From Flavobacterium sp. HBTb2-11-1 (GTDB taxonomy: Bacteria; Bacteroidota; Bacteroidia; Flavobacteriales; Flavobacteriaceae), in contig NZ_WUMO01000005.1 of assembly GCF_009826975.1 (NCBI RefSeq), forward strand, positions 434,001 to 498,000: a DNA stretch of 64,000 nucleotides, given 5' to 3'. Under the pieces are notes generated by a model, which saw nothing but the letters and a program-made list of their open reading frames with translations, searched no databases and had not been told where the DNA came from. Within the stretch, counting starts at the first letter, position 1. The number at the start of each line of letters is the position of its first letter. Shown one piece after another: positions 1 through 10,937 of this stretch. A program made the position numbers and the translations under genes.

Positions 1-1
1 A

Positions 2-1917
<1,916 letters not shown>

Positions 1918-1931
<14 letters not shown>

Positions 1932-2829
1932 TGGCGCTTTGATTGGTATGAGCTTTATCTTTGTCAAAATAGAAATCGATACGGCCTAAATTGATTCCGT
2001 AGCATCCTACTTGATTTACTAAGACATCTTTTCCAGCTTTATTTTTTACAACAGTAGGTTTGTCTAAGAAGGTGTGAGTATGGCCTCCAATAATAAGATC
2101 TATATCCTGAGTTTGTGCAGCAAATGTCAAATCACTTATTTTAGTTGGCTCATCTTTGTATTTGTAGCCTAAGTGTGAAAGACAAATTACTAAATCGCAT
2201 TTTTGTTCTTGTTTTAAAAGTTTTGTCATATCCTGAGCAACTTCAACAGGATTATTATAAACCGTTTCTAAGTATAATTTTTTGTCTACTAAACCTTGAA
2301 GTTCAATTCCAACACCAAAAACACCAACTTTAATTCCGTTTTTGTTAAAGATTTTGTACGGTTTAACATGTCCGTCCATAACCGTATTTTTAAAATCGTA
2401 GTTAGAATTGATAAAGTCAAAAGTCGCGTGCGGAAGCTGTGCATATAAACCGTCAAGACCATTGTCAAAATCGTGGTTTCCAATTGTTGAAGCATCATAT
2501 TTCATCATGCTCATGAGTTTAAATTCCAATTCACCCCCATAATAATTAAAGTATGGTGTTCCTTGAAAAATATCTCCAGCATCTAGCAAAAGAACATTAG
2601 GATTTTCTTTACGGATAGTTTCAATCAAAGCTGCACGACGAGAAACACCGCCTTTATTAGGATTACGCGGATCATCAGCAGGAAATGGGTCAATGTGGCT
2701 GTGCACATCATTCGTATGTAGAATTGTTAGATGCTTAATATCGTTACTTTCAAAACTGCTCAAAGACAATCCTAAACTTAGTAGGGCAGTACTTGCTGCT
2801 GTTTTTTCGATAAACTCTCTTCTTTTCAT
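1918..2829 (-). CDS. Metallophosphatase half of a split 5'-nucleotidase, Tat signal
   Basis: Calcineurin-like metallophosphoesterase corresponding to the N-terminal catalytic domain of UshA-type 5'-nucleotidases. Metal-ligand motifs are visible in order: HTNDVHSH, DAGDIFQG, GNHDFDNG, CLSHLG and GGHTHTF. The N terminus KRREFIEKTAAS followed by a hydrophobic stretch looks like a twin-arginine export signal. The protein stops at 303 residues, without the substrate-binding C-terminal domain. That domain is encoded by the upstream gene at 2998-3777 on the same strand. The order of the two halves is therefore swapped relative to the single-chain enzyme. Confidence 0.85.
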
Positions 2830-2862
2830 TTTATATATTTTTTTGCCAGAGGCGCTATGTCG

Positions 2863-2884
2863 TTTTTTTTTTTTTTTTTTTTTT
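2863..2884. repeat. 22-base homopolymer T run (A run on the coding strand)
   Basis: Twenty-two consecutive T on the plus strand, 34-55 bases upstream of the start codon of the minus-strand metallophosphatase gene. A homopolymer of this length is prone to slippage and to assembly error. It lies in the spacer between the two halves of the split nucleotidase. Confidence 0.95.
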
Positions 2885-2885
2885 A

Positions 2886-2984
2886 GCCACCAATTTCACA
2901 AATTTACACGAATTGGTTTTTCAATCATTTAAAAATTTGTGCAAATTTGTGTAATTGCTTCGCCTGTTCGCTATCGCTCGAGTC
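2886..2984. repeat. Composite intergenic repeat: AT-rich inverted repeat plus GC-rich word
   Basis: Inverted arms at 2897-2914 and 2934-2951 (AAATTTGTG words) match at 16 of 18 positions. They are followed at 2955-2984 by the word TTCGCCTGTTCGCTATCGCT. The same 30-base word, with two changes, recurs at 45139-45168, so it is a dispersed element. Confidence 0.8.
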
Positions 2985-2997
2985 GCGACAAACTCTT

Positions 2998-3777
2998 TTA
3001 TTCTTCTGTTATTCTGATATTTTTTGGAGCAACAACTGTGTCTACCTCTTTAAAATAGTCAATCAGAACATCTCTAAGTTTGTAGTTTAAGTCAAACTTT
3101 TGAGTGCTTTTTGCAAAGAAAGTCATGCTGTCTCCGCCATTTGCCAAATAATCGTTTGTAGCAACATAATACGTTTTGTTTAGATCAAGCGGTTTACCTT
3201 GAACCATAATATCTTTTGCTTTGTTGTCTTTTGTAATAGTAAACGTCATTCCAGACAACGGTTGAGGTTTTTTCTCTTTAATAATATAAGAAGCAATATC
3301 TAAGAGCTGATCTCCTTTTAGAGCCATCACAACCAAACTGTTTTCAAACGGCATAATTTCAAAAGCTGTTCTAGTTGTAACATTTCCTTTAGGAAGAATA
3401 GCGCGAATACCGCCATGATTCAGAAGGCATACATCAATATCTTTCTTTTCGCGAGCATTAAAAACGATGTTTCCTCTTTGCACACAAACATCTGCCATTA
3501 AGCTTCCAATCCCAGTTTGCCACTTTCCTGTGCTTTTGTCAAGAGTTTCAGGGCAATACGCCAATACATTATCCAAATCCTTATTAATGTGATCGCGATA
3601 AGGTTTAATAAAATTTTCAATTTCAGTAGTTTCGCCAGTCTTTTCAGTAACTGGAAGTTGTTTTCCTTCAATTTTCGTTAGATTGTAGTTTTTCGTACCA
3701 CAAGAAGAGATTGAAAAAAGTGTTAAGAATATAACAAAAAGTTTTAAAAATCCGTTATACTTTTTTAGTTTTACCAT
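2998..3777 (-). CDS. 5'-nucleotidase C-terminal domain lipoprotein
   Basis: Encodes only the substrate-binding 5_nucleotid_C domain (259 residues). The motifs GIGSLMADV, LNHGGIR, the FEIMPFENSLV region and NDYLANGGDSM are characteristic. The N terminus has a hydrophobic segment ending in SISSC, a lipobox, so it should be a Sec-exported lipoprotein, whereas the catalytic half carries a Tat-like signal. It is transcribed first of the two, 168 bases upstream of its partner. The two products probably assemble in the periplasm or at the outer membrane to hydrolyse nucleotides. Confidence 0.87.
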   Translation of the reverse strand: MVKLKKYNGFLKLFVIFLTLFSISSCGTKNYNLTKIEGKQLPVTEKTGETTEIENFIKPYRDHINKDLDNVLAYCPETLDKSTGKWQTGIGSLMADVCVQRGNIVFNAREKKDIDVCLLNHGGIRAILPKGNVTTRTAFEIMPFENSLVVMALKGDQLLDIASYIIKEKKPQPLSGMTFTITKDNKAKDIMVQGKPLDLNKTYYVATNDYLANGGDSMTFFAKSTQKFDLNYKLRDVLIDYFKEVDTVVAPKNIRITEE

Positions 3778-3824
3778 TTTAAATGCAACTTAAATAATTA
3801 ATTTTGTAATCTGGTAAAAGTACT

Positions 3825-4337
3825 ATGTTTTTGAATTATATAAAGGAGTTTTTTGTAAAAAAATCATTAAATGTTAATTTAAATAATGAAAAAAGCGAAG
3901 TATTTACTAAAAACGTTCAAACAATTGGTTTATTGATAGATGAGAGCACTTTTGAATATTCAGAAGCCGTAATAAAAGAGTTAGTGCTCCACGGAATTGC
4001 TTTAGAAAATATAAAAGTTCTTGCCTACAAAGAAAAATTTAAGGAAAAAGAAGCCTATTCGCGTCCAACTTTTGGTAAAAAACACATCAATTGGAACGGA
4101 GAAATTACAGAAGGTTTCTTAAATGAATTTATAAATTCAGAATTTGATCTTTTGCTAAGTTACTACGATATTGAAAATGTTTTTTTAATGTTGGTAACCA
4201 GCAATTCAAAAGCTAAATTTAAAGTCGGATTTTCCGCTGTAGATCAAAATCTGAACCGATTGACAATTAGTACAGAATTAGGAAACTATAAACTATTCAT
4301 TTCGGAATTGTTTCGGTATTTAAAAAATATAAAATAA
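3825..4337 (+). CDS. Conserved hypothetical protein of Flavobacteriia (DUF6913-like)
   Basis: A 170-residue soluble protein without signal peptide or membrane helix. A Lys-rich N terminus is followed by an alpha/beta pattern (IGLLIDEST, INWNGEI, FDLLLSYYDIEN, KVGFSAVD). I associate this gene, just upstream of dapA, with DUF6913; that is memory, not a search. Function unknown. A TAATTTTG -7 box at 3799-3806 sits just upstream, and dapA starts 15 bases after its stop, so the two form one operon. Confidence 0.7.
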   Translation: MFLNYIKEFFVKKSLNVNLNNEKSEVFTKNVQTIGLLIDESTFEYSEAVIKELVLHGIALENIKVLAYKEKFKEKEAYSRPTFGKKHINWNGEITEGFLNEFINSEFDLLLSYYDIENVFLMLVTSNSKAKFKVGFSAVDQNLNRLTISTELGNYKLFISELFRYLKNIK

Positions 4338-4352
4338 ATTTTAATTAATAAT

Positions 4353-5234
4353 ATGCAATCATTAATAGGTACGGGTGTTGCGCTTGTAACGCCATTTAAA
4401 AAAGATTTTTCTGTTGACATCGAAGCTTTACAGCGTATTGTAAACTTTTCTATAGATGGTGGAGTGGAGTATCTTGTTGTGATGGGAACAACAGCTGAAA
4501 ATGCAACCCTTACAGCAGAGGAGAAAGAATTGGTTATAAAAACTGTAATCGATGTGAATAAGGGAAGACTGCCTCTAGTTTTAGGAGTTGGAGGTAATAA
4601 TACTATGCAGATTGTAGAAGAGTTAAAAACAAGAGATTTTTCTGCTTTTGAAGCGATATTATCTGTTTCTCCATATTATAATAAACCTACTCAGGAAGGA
4701 ATTTATCAGCACTTTAAAGCAATTGCTGAAGCTTCTCCAGTTCCTGTAATCCTATATAATGTTCCAGGAAGAACGGCAAGCAACATGCTTCCTTCGACAG
4801 TGGTGCGTTTGGCTAACGATTTTAAAAATGTTGTAGCAATTAAAGAAGCAGCAGGAGATATGGCTCAGGCAATGCAGATTATTAAAAATGCTCCGAAAGA
4901 TTTCTTGGTGATTTCTGGAGATGATATGCTGGCGCTTCCAATCGTTTTAGCGGGTGGAGCAGGAGTTATTTCTGTAATCGGACAAGGTTTTCCTAAAGAA
5001 TTTTCAGAAATGATTCGTTTAGGATTGAATAAAAAAGCAGCAGACGCTTTCAAAACACATTACTTTTTATCAGACAGTATCGATATGATTTTTGAGCAGG
5101 GCAATCCAGCTGGAATCAAACAAATTTTCCAAGCACTTGGAATTGCTGAGAATACTGTTCGTCTTCCATTAGTATCTGTTGATGATTCTCTGGCAACAAG
5201 ACTTAATGAGTTTGTAAAAAACAGCATTAAATAA
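4353..5234 (+). CDS. dapA: 4-hydroxy-tetrahydrodipicolinate synthase
   Basis: Condenses pyruvate with aspartate semialdehyde in lysine and diaminopimelate synthesis; cytoplasmic TIM-barrel enzyme. Visible are [10 protein letters not shown] (about residues 45-54), [11 protein letters not shown], the catalytic Tyr in LYNVPGR (about 135) and the Schiff-base Lys in AIKEAAGD (about 164). At 293 residues it is full length. It is the second gene of the unit that starts at 3825. Confidence 0.97.
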   Translation: MQSLIGTGVALVTPFKKDFSVDIEALQRIVNFSIDGGVEYLVVMGTTAENATLTAEEKELVIKTVIDVNKGRLPLVLGVGGNNTMQIVEELKTRDFSAFEAILSVSPYYNKPTQEGIYQHFKAIAEASPVPVILYNVPGRTASNMLPSTVVRLANDFKNVVAIKEAAGDMAQAMQIIKNAPKDFLVISGDDMLALPIVLAGGAGVISVIGQGFPKEFSEMIRLGLNKKAADAFKTHYFLSDSIDMIFEQGNPAGIKQIFQALGIAENTVRLPLVSVDDSLATRLNEFVKNSIK

Positions 5235-5272
5235 TTGTTAAAGTGTTAGTATTTTAAGATACTAAAAAATTA

Positions 5273-5304
5273 TTTTGCAGTAGCTAAATTAATAACTAAA
5301 TTTG
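5273..5304 (+). promoter_or_regulatory. Promoter of the bamD operon, with a 5'-terminal hairpin
   Basis: TTTTG at 5273-5277, a 19-base spacer and TAAATTTG at 5297-5304 match the Bacteroidota promoter pattern. The predicted transcript begins near 5310, next to a small hairpin CACCGA-AACT-TCGGTG (5306-5321). Confidence 0.65.
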
Positions 5305-5371
5305 CCACCGAAACTTCGGTGCAATTTCACTTTGGCATAATTGTCTGAGAGATTGTAATAACAGTAAGAAA

Positions 5372-6166
5372 ATGAAAAAAATACTATCGCTATTAATTGT
5401 TGTAACTCTTTTTTATTCTTGTGGAGAATATCAAAAAGCGTTGAAAAATGAAGATGTTGCAGCAAAATTTGAAATGGCAACAAAAATGTATGATGCCGGT
5501 AAATATAATAAAGCGATTCGTCTTTTTGAGCAATTAGCCACTTCTTACCGAGGAAAACCTCAGGCAGAAAAGCTATTTTACATGTTTTCGCAATCGTATT
5601 ACAAAACAAAACAATATTATCTAGCTGGTTATCAGTTTGAAGCATTTGTTTCGGGTTATCCAAGAAGTGAAAAAGTACAGGAAGCTGCGTTTTTAGGAGC
5701 ATATAGCTATTCTAAATTATCGCCAGTTTACAGTTTAGATCAAGCTGATACCGTAAAAGCATTAGAAAAATTACAGGCTTTTATTGATAATTATCCAAAC
5801 TCAGAATACATTCCTCAAGCAAACGAGGCTGTGCAAAAACTGAACGGAAAATTAGAGAAAAAAGCATATGAAAATGCTAAAGGATACAATACAATTTCAG
5901 ATTATAAATCGGCAATAATAGCTTTTGATAACTTTATAGCTGATTTTCCTGGAACGCCTTTAAAAGAAGATGCATTGTTTTATAAATACGATTCAGCATA
6001 TCAATTGGCAATTAACAGTGTTCCTTCAAAAATGGAAGAGCGTCTGCATGTTGCGCAAACTGCTTATGCTAATCTATTGAAGTTTAAAAGCGATACAAAA
6101 TACAAAGAAAAGGCAGACGAAATGAATGCCAGAGTTGAAACAGATTTACAAAAATTTACTAAATAA
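5372..6166 (+). CDS. bamD: Outer-membrane assembly lipoprotein BamD
   Basis: BamD is the essential TPR lipoprotein of the BAM complex that inserts beta-barrel proteins into the outer membrane. The N terminus MKKILSLLIVVTLFYSC is a lipoprotein signal with Cys at residue 17. TPR-like helical repeats follow, such as KMYDAGKYNKAIRLFEQLA and QFEAFVSGYPRSEKVQEAAF. Length (264) fits the family. It has its own promoter and heads a co-directional run through fabV. Confidence 0.93.
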   Translation: MKKILSLLIVVTLFYSCGEYQKALKNEDVAAKFEMATKMYDAGKYNKAIRLFEQLATSYRGKPQAEKLFYMFSQSYYKTKQYYLAGYQFEAFVSGYPRSEKVQEAAFLGAYSYSKLSPVYSLDQADTVKALEKLQAFIDNYPNSEYIPQANEAVQKLNGKLEKKAYENAKGYNTISDYKSAIIAFDNFIADFPGTPLKEDALFYKYDSAYQLAINSVPSKMEERLHVAQTAYANLLKFKSDTKYKEKADEMNARVETDLQKFTK

Positions 6167-6175
6167 AATAAAGTC

Positions 6176-6493
6176 ATGGATTTAAAAAAGACGAATGCTC
6201 CTGTAAACACAATAACTTACAACAAAACAGTTATTGAAGAGCCAACAGGAAATGTGTATGAGGCAATTACCATTATGGCTAAAAGAGCAAATCAAATTAA
6301 TTCAGAGATTAAAAAAGAATTGACTGAAAAATTAGAAGAGTTTGCTACTTATAATGATAGTCTAGAAGAAGTTTTTGAAAATAAAGAACAAATTGAAGTT
6401 TCTAAATTTTACGAAAAATTACCAAAACCACACGCTTTAGCCGTTCAAGAATGGTTAGACGGTAAAACTTACCACAGAAGTTCAAACAAATAA
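6176..6493 (+). CDS. rpoZ: RNA polymerase omega subunit
   Basis: A 105-residue RpoZ/Rpb6-type protein. The segment NVYEAITIMAKRANQINSEIK matches the conserved omega helix that wraps the beta' C terminus. The position between bamD and coaBC, 9 and 7 bases from its neighbours, is the usual Flavobacteriia arrangement and supports the call. The C-terminal part is acidic and specific to the phylum. Confidence 0.88.
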   Translation: MDLKKTNAPVNTITYNKTVIEEPTGNVYEAITIMAKRANQINSEIKKELTEKLEEFATYNDSLEEVFENKEQIEVSKFYEKLPKPHALAVQEWLDGKTYHRSSNK

Positions 6494-6500
6494 TAGTACA

Positions 6501-7721
6501 ATGTCAGTTTTAAACGGGAAAAAGATTTTACTGGGTGTTTCCGGTGGAATTGCAGCCTATAAAACAGCCACTTTAGTACGACTTTTTATAAAAGCAGGTG
6601 CACATGTCCAAGTGATCATGACACCTGCTTCTAAGGATTTTGTAACTCCACTTACATTATCTACCTTATCAAAAAAACCAGTACATTCAAGTTTCTTTAA
6701 TCAAGATGATGAAGATGAGGTGTGGAACAATCATGTAGAATTGGCTCTTTGGGCAGATTTTATGCTGGTTGCGCCTGCTACTGCAAATACTTTGTCTAAA
6801 ATGGCGACGGGAAATTGCGATAATCTTTTAATTGCTACCTATTTATCGGCAAAATGTCCAGTTTATTTTGCGCCTGCAATGGACTTGGATATGTACAAGC
6901 ACCCTTCAACTTTATCGAGTTTTACTGCATTAAAACAGTATGGAAACATTATGATTCCTGCTGAAAGCGGAGAATTGGCTAGCGGTTTGTCTGGAGAAGG
7001 CCGAATGGCTGAACCTGAAAATATTGTTGCTTTTCTTGAAGCTGATTTAGAAAGTAAGTTGCCGCTAAAAGGAAAAAAAATACTTGTTACTGCTGGTCCA
7101 ACATACGAAGCTATAGATCCTGTGCGTTTTATTGGAAATCATTCTTCTGGTAAAATGGGATTTGATATTGCCAATGAAGCGGCGAGCTTAGGAGCAGAAG
7201 TGTTTTTGATTGCAGGTCCGACTCATTTAAAAGCTAAAAATAGTCTAATAAAAGCGGTCAATGTTGTTTCAGCTCAAGAAATGTATGATGCTTGTCATTT
7301 GTATTTTAATGAAGTTGATGCGGCAATTGCAGCTGCAGCTGTTGCAGACTACAGACCTAAATTTGTTGCAGATCAGAAAATTAAGAAAACCACAGAAGAA
7401 TTTTCAATAGAGCTGGAAAAAACAAAAGACATACTGTCTTCTTTGGGGGCCATCAAAAAAAATCAGTTTTTAATTGGATTTGCTTTAGAAACCGAAAATG
7501 AAATTGAAAATGCTAAGTTGAAAATTCAGAAAAAAAACTTAGATTTGATTGTTCTAAATTCCTTACAAGATAAAGGTGCCGGTTTTAAGAAAGATACCAA
7601 TAAAGTAACGTTTATTGATAAGAATTTTGAAATTGAGCCAATGGAATTGAAATCAAAAGAATCTGTAGCGGCTGATATTTTGAATAAGGTTATTCAGCAT
7701 TTTTCAAAATCATCAATTTAA
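6501..7721 (+). CDS. coaBC: Bifunctional CoaBC (PPC decarboxylase / phosphopantothenate-cysteine ligase)
   Basis: Carries out two steps of coenzyme A synthesis. The N-terminal flavoprotein CoaC half begins GKKILLGVSGGIAAYK and has the active-site His in NNHVELALWAD and the PAMDLDMY motif. The C-terminal CoaB half starts near LKGKKILVTAGPTYEAID and includes the conserved IGNHSSGKMG and AAAAVADYRP segments. At 406 residues it is a complete fusion. coaE, the last step of the pathway, lies at 13254. Confidence 0.96.
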   Translation: MSVLNGKKILLGVSGGIAAYKTATLVRLFIKAGAHVQVIMTPASKDFVTPLTLSTLSKKPVHSSFFNQDDEDEVWNNHVELALWADFMLVAPATANTLSKMATGNCDNLLIATYLSAKCPVYFAPAMDLDMYKHPSTLSSFTALKQYGNIMIPAESGELASGLSGEGRMAEPENIVAFLEADLESKLPLKGKKILVTAGPTYEAIDPVRFIGNHSSGKMGFDIANEAASLGAEVFLIAGPTHLKAKNSLIKAVNVVSAQEMYDACHLYFNEVDAAIAAAAVADYRPKFVADQKIKKTTEEFSIELEKTKDILSSLGAIKKNQFLIGFALETENEIENAKLKIQKKNLDLIVLNSLQDKGAGFKKDTNKVTFIDKNFEIEPMELKSKESVAADILNKVIQHFSKSSI

Positions 7722-7784
7722 AATATACGCCGGAAACATAATTTGGAAGCAATTTATGTTTGTAAATTAAATATTTAGACGATT

Positions 7785-8669
7785 ATGAATAAATTAGTTA
7801 CGCTATTAGTGTTTTTAAGCTTTGGTTTTGTACAAGCTCAACAGCTAAATTGTACAGTGACTATCAATACAGAACGTCTGACAAATCCAAATAATCAGGT
7901 CTTTAAAACACTTCAGACTGCTTTGTCTGAATTTGTAAATAAAACAGATTGGACGGGATCAGTTTTAAAACAAAACGAGAGAATAAACTGTTCTATGTAT
8001 ATTACTTTGTCATCAAATAGTTCAGATCAGTTTACAGGAACCATTCAGGTTCAATCTTCTAGGTTAATTTTTAATTCTACATATTCTTCTCCTGTTTTAA
8101 ATTATAACGATAAAGATTTTAACTTTAGATATACAGAATACGAGCCATTGCTGTTTAATCCAAATACTTACGATTCAAATTTGGTTTCTGTAATCTCTTT
8201 TTATTGTTATATGATTTTAGGTATGGATGCTGATACTTTTCAAATGGGTGCAGGAAATCCATATCTTCAAACTGCGCAAAATATTGCCAATGTGGCGCAA
8301 CAAGGCGGATTTAAAGGGTGGAATCAATCAGACGGATTACAAAATCGTTATTATTTGATTAATGATATGATCGCGCCAACTTATAGCGATCTACGCCAAA
8401 CAACTTATGCTTATCATACAGGATTGGATGCAATGACATTGGATCAAAAAGCTGCAAAAGAAAAAATAAAAAATGCTTTGCTGTTAATAGGAAAACTAAA
8501 TTCAGTAAAACCAAATGCTTTTATAACTCGAGTTTTCTTTGACGCAAAATCAGATGAAATTGTTTCTATTTTTTCTGGTGGACCAAGTATTCCAATTACA
8601 GATTTAACGGATGTTTTGAATAAAGTTTCACCGTTAAACTCTACCAAATGGTCACAGATTAAATACTAA
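7785..8669 (+). CDS. porD: PorD-like protein (DUF4835), type IX secretion associated
   Basis: A 294-residue secreted protein with a signal peptide ending at VQAQ. It matches the DUF4835 family now named PorD by features such as TERLTNPNNQVFKTLQTALSE near the N terminus, YYCYMILGMDADTF-like spacing in the middle, and a conserved Thr/Asn-rich end. PorD is linked to the type IX secretion system that exports proteins such as the pectate lyase at 47932. It sits between coaBC and recN, as in other Flavobacteriia. The family assignment is from memory. Confidence 0.75.
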   Translation: MNKLVTLLVFLSFGFVQAQQLNCTVTINTERLTNPNNQVFKTLQTALSEFVNKTDWTGSVLKQNERINCSMYITLSSNSSDQFTGTIQVQSSRLIFNSTYSSPVLNYNDKDFNFRYTEYEPLLFNPNTYDSNLVSVISFYCYMILGMDADTFQMGAGNPYLQTAQNIANVAQQGGFKGWNQSDGLQNRYYLINDMIAPTYSDLRQTTYAYHTGLDAMTLDQKAAKEKIKNALLLIGKLNSVKPNAFITRVFFDAKSDEIVSIFSGGPSIPITDLTDVLNKVSPLNSTKWSQIKY

Positions 8670-8731
8670 TCTCGTTTCTTTTTACAATCCTTTATTTATC
8701 ATTATAACTTTTATTTTTACCAAATCGCCCT

Positions 8732-10384
8732 ATGATTACATCACTGTCAATTAAAAATTATGCTCTTATTGAAAAGCTAGCCATAGATTTTTCTAAAGGT
8801 TTTTCTATAATAACAGGTGAGACAGGTGCAGGAAAATCGATTATTTTGGGAGCTATCGGTCTTGTTTTGGGAAAAAGAGCAGATCTTACTTCATTAAAAA
8901 ATAAAGAAGAAAAATGTGTTATTGAAGCACAGTTTGAAATCGGAAAATACAATTTAAAAGATTTTTTTGAGGCTAATGATTTAGATTATGAAGATGAGAC
9001 AATCATAAGAAGAGAAATTCTTCCTTCTGGTAAATCTCGTGCTTTTATAAACGATAGTCCTGTAAATCTTCAGGAATTGCAAGATTTAAGTTTGTATTTA
9101 ATTGATATTCATTCGCAACAGCAAACTCAGGAGCTTTCTGATGAGAGCGTTCAGTTTAAGATTATAGATGCTATTGCGAATAATTCAGATGTAATCACTG
9201 AATATCAAAAACTGCTGAAATCTTATAAATCAGATAAATCTAAGTTAAACGCATTGCTTAAAAAACAAAGTGATGCAAGCAAGGAGCAAGAATACCATAC
9301 ATTTTTATTAAATGAATTGGTTGCAGCACAGTTAAAATCTGGAGAACAAGAAGAATTAGAGGCTGACTACGAAAAACTGAATAATGTTGAGATCATTAAA
9401 GAATCTCTTGATAAATCTTTAGCCATTGCCAATGAAGAACAATTTGGTGTTTTTCATAATTTGAATGAAATCAAAAATGCATTGCAAAAAGTGGCTCCTT
9501 TTTCGCCAGAATATCAAAATCTATTCGAAAGAATTACAAGTTTGACTATTGAGTTTGATGATATTTCTAAAGAATTGGAAAACTGTTCAGAGAAATTATT
9601 AAATGATCCTGCACAGTTAGAATTGATAAATCAAAAATTACAGCTGATTTATAATTTGCAGAAAAAGCATCAGGTGAGTTCTGTAGATGATCTTCTTCAA
9701 ATCCAATCAGATTTGGGTAATTCTTTATTGGAATTGGATAATATGGATGAAGAGATTGCTTCTTTGTCTAAAATTATCGAAGAGAAAGCAGCTGAATTAG
9801 ATAATTATGCATCGAAAATACATGAAAACAGAGTAAATGCAATCCCGAATCTATCAGCGCAATTGGTTGCTATTTTAGAAACATTAGGAATGCCGAATGC
9901 TCGTTTTAATATGGAATTGCTACCTTCTGAAACTTATTTCCAAAATGGAAAAGACGAATTGCAATTTTTATTCTCTGCCAATAAAGGAACCGATTTTGGT
10001 TTGCTGAAAAAAGTAGCTTCAGGAGGGGAGATGTCTCGTATAATGCTGGCTGTGAAAGCAATTTTGGCTAAATATTCAAAATTGCCAACCTTAATTTTTG
10101 ACGAAATTGATACAGGAGTTTCTGGAGAAATTGCAATTAGAATGGGAGAGATTATGAAAGAAATGAGTACAACGATGCAGATATTTGCTATTACTCATTT
10201 GCCTCAAATTGCAGCAAAAGGAGATTCTCACTTCAAGGTTTCTAAATCGACTATTGGCGATGATACACAGTCTGAGTTAAAGCTTTTAGCTCAAGAAGAT
10301 CGAATTATAGAGATTGCTCAGATGTTGTCAGGAGCTAATATTTCCGACTCGGCTTTAAATCACGCAAAGGAATTATTGAATTAA
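8732..10384 (+). CDS. recN: DNA repair protein RecN
   Basis: SMC-like ATPase for double-strand break repair. Walker A is GETGAGKSIILGAIGLVLGK near residue 30. A central coiled-coil region follows (about 150-370), then the ABC signature VASGGEMSRIMLAVKAILA and Walker B LPTLIFDEIDTGVSGEIA. The ending AITHLPQIAAKGDSHFKVSK is typical. At 550 residues it is full length. Confidence 0.97.
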   Translation: MITSLSIKNYALIEKLAIDFSKGFSIITGETGAGKSIILGAIGLVLGKRADLTSLKNKEEKCVIEAQFEIGKYNLKDFFEANDLDYEDETIIRREILPSGKSRAFINDSPVNLQELQDLSLYLIDIHSQQQTQELSDESVQFKIIDAIANNSDVITEYQKLLKSYKSDKSKLNALLKKQSDASKEQEYHTFLLNELVAAQLKSGEQEELEADYEKLNNVEIIKESLDKSLAIANEEQFGVFHNLNEIKNALQKVAPFSPEYQNLFERITSLTIEFDDISKELENCSEKLLNDPAQLELINQKLQLIYNLQKKHQVSSVDDLLQIQSDLGNSLLELDNMDEEIASLSKIIEEKAAELDNYASKIHENRVNAIPNLSAQLVAILETLGMPNARFNMELLPSETYFQNGKDELQFLFSANKGTDFGLLKKVASGGEMSRIMLAVKAILAKYSKLPTLIFDEIDTGVSGEIAIRMGEIMKEMSTTMQIFAITHLPQIAAKGDSHFKVSKSTIGDDTQSELKLLAQEDRIIEIAQMLSGANISDSALNHAKELLN

Positions 10385-10393
10385 AACAGAGAA

Positions 10394-10915
10394 ATGGAAA
10401 GTTTGAGTTTTTACGAAAATCAGTTTATAAAAGCAGATTCGTTAATTTCTGAAGGAAATTCGGCAGATGCAAAAGAACTGTTGGAAGAAATTTTATCGCA
10501 ATATCCTGATTTTGGCAAAGCCCATAATCATCTGGGATGGATTTATTATAACAAGCTAAGTGATTACGAAAGAGGAATCTATCACTATAAATTGGCTATG
10601 AAATTTGATCCTAAATATCCTGCTCCATACTTAAATTATACGTATTTGCTGATTGATATTGGCCGTTATGCCGAGGCAAAAGAGCATATTAATTTTACAT
10701 TGGCTACATTAGAAAATGCTGATAACTCTTCTTATAACAGTGAATTAGGAAGGATGGCGGAATACGAAAACCAATATATTGTGGCTTATGGGTATTATAA
10801 AGAAGCTGTGAAAAACGCATTAAACCCAAATTTTATTGACAATATGAAGGCCAATATGAAAAGGGTTAAAGATAAAATGTCTATTTTTGAAAAATTAAAA
10901 CTGAAATTGAAATAA
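10394..10915 (+). CDS. TPR-repeat protein downstream of recN
   Basis: A 173-residue cytoplasmic protein with at least two tetratricopeptide repeats (ADAKELLEEILSQYPDFGKAH and YERGIYHYKLAMKFDPKYP). No signal peptide. It starts 9 bases after recN and ends 22 bases before fabV, so it belongs to the same operon. The repeats suggest a protein-protein adaptor; the partner cannot be told from sequence. Confidence 0.85.
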   Translation: MESLSFYENQFIKADSLISEGNSADAKELLEEILSQYPDFGKAHNHLGWIYYNKLSDYERGIYHYKLAMKFDPKYPAPYLNYTYLLIDIGRYAEAKEHINFTLATLENADNSSYNSELGRMAEYENQYIVAYGYYKEAVKNALNPNFIDNMKANMKRVKDKMSIFEKLKLKLK

Positions 10916-10937
10916 TACAAAAAAAAATAATTGCAAG

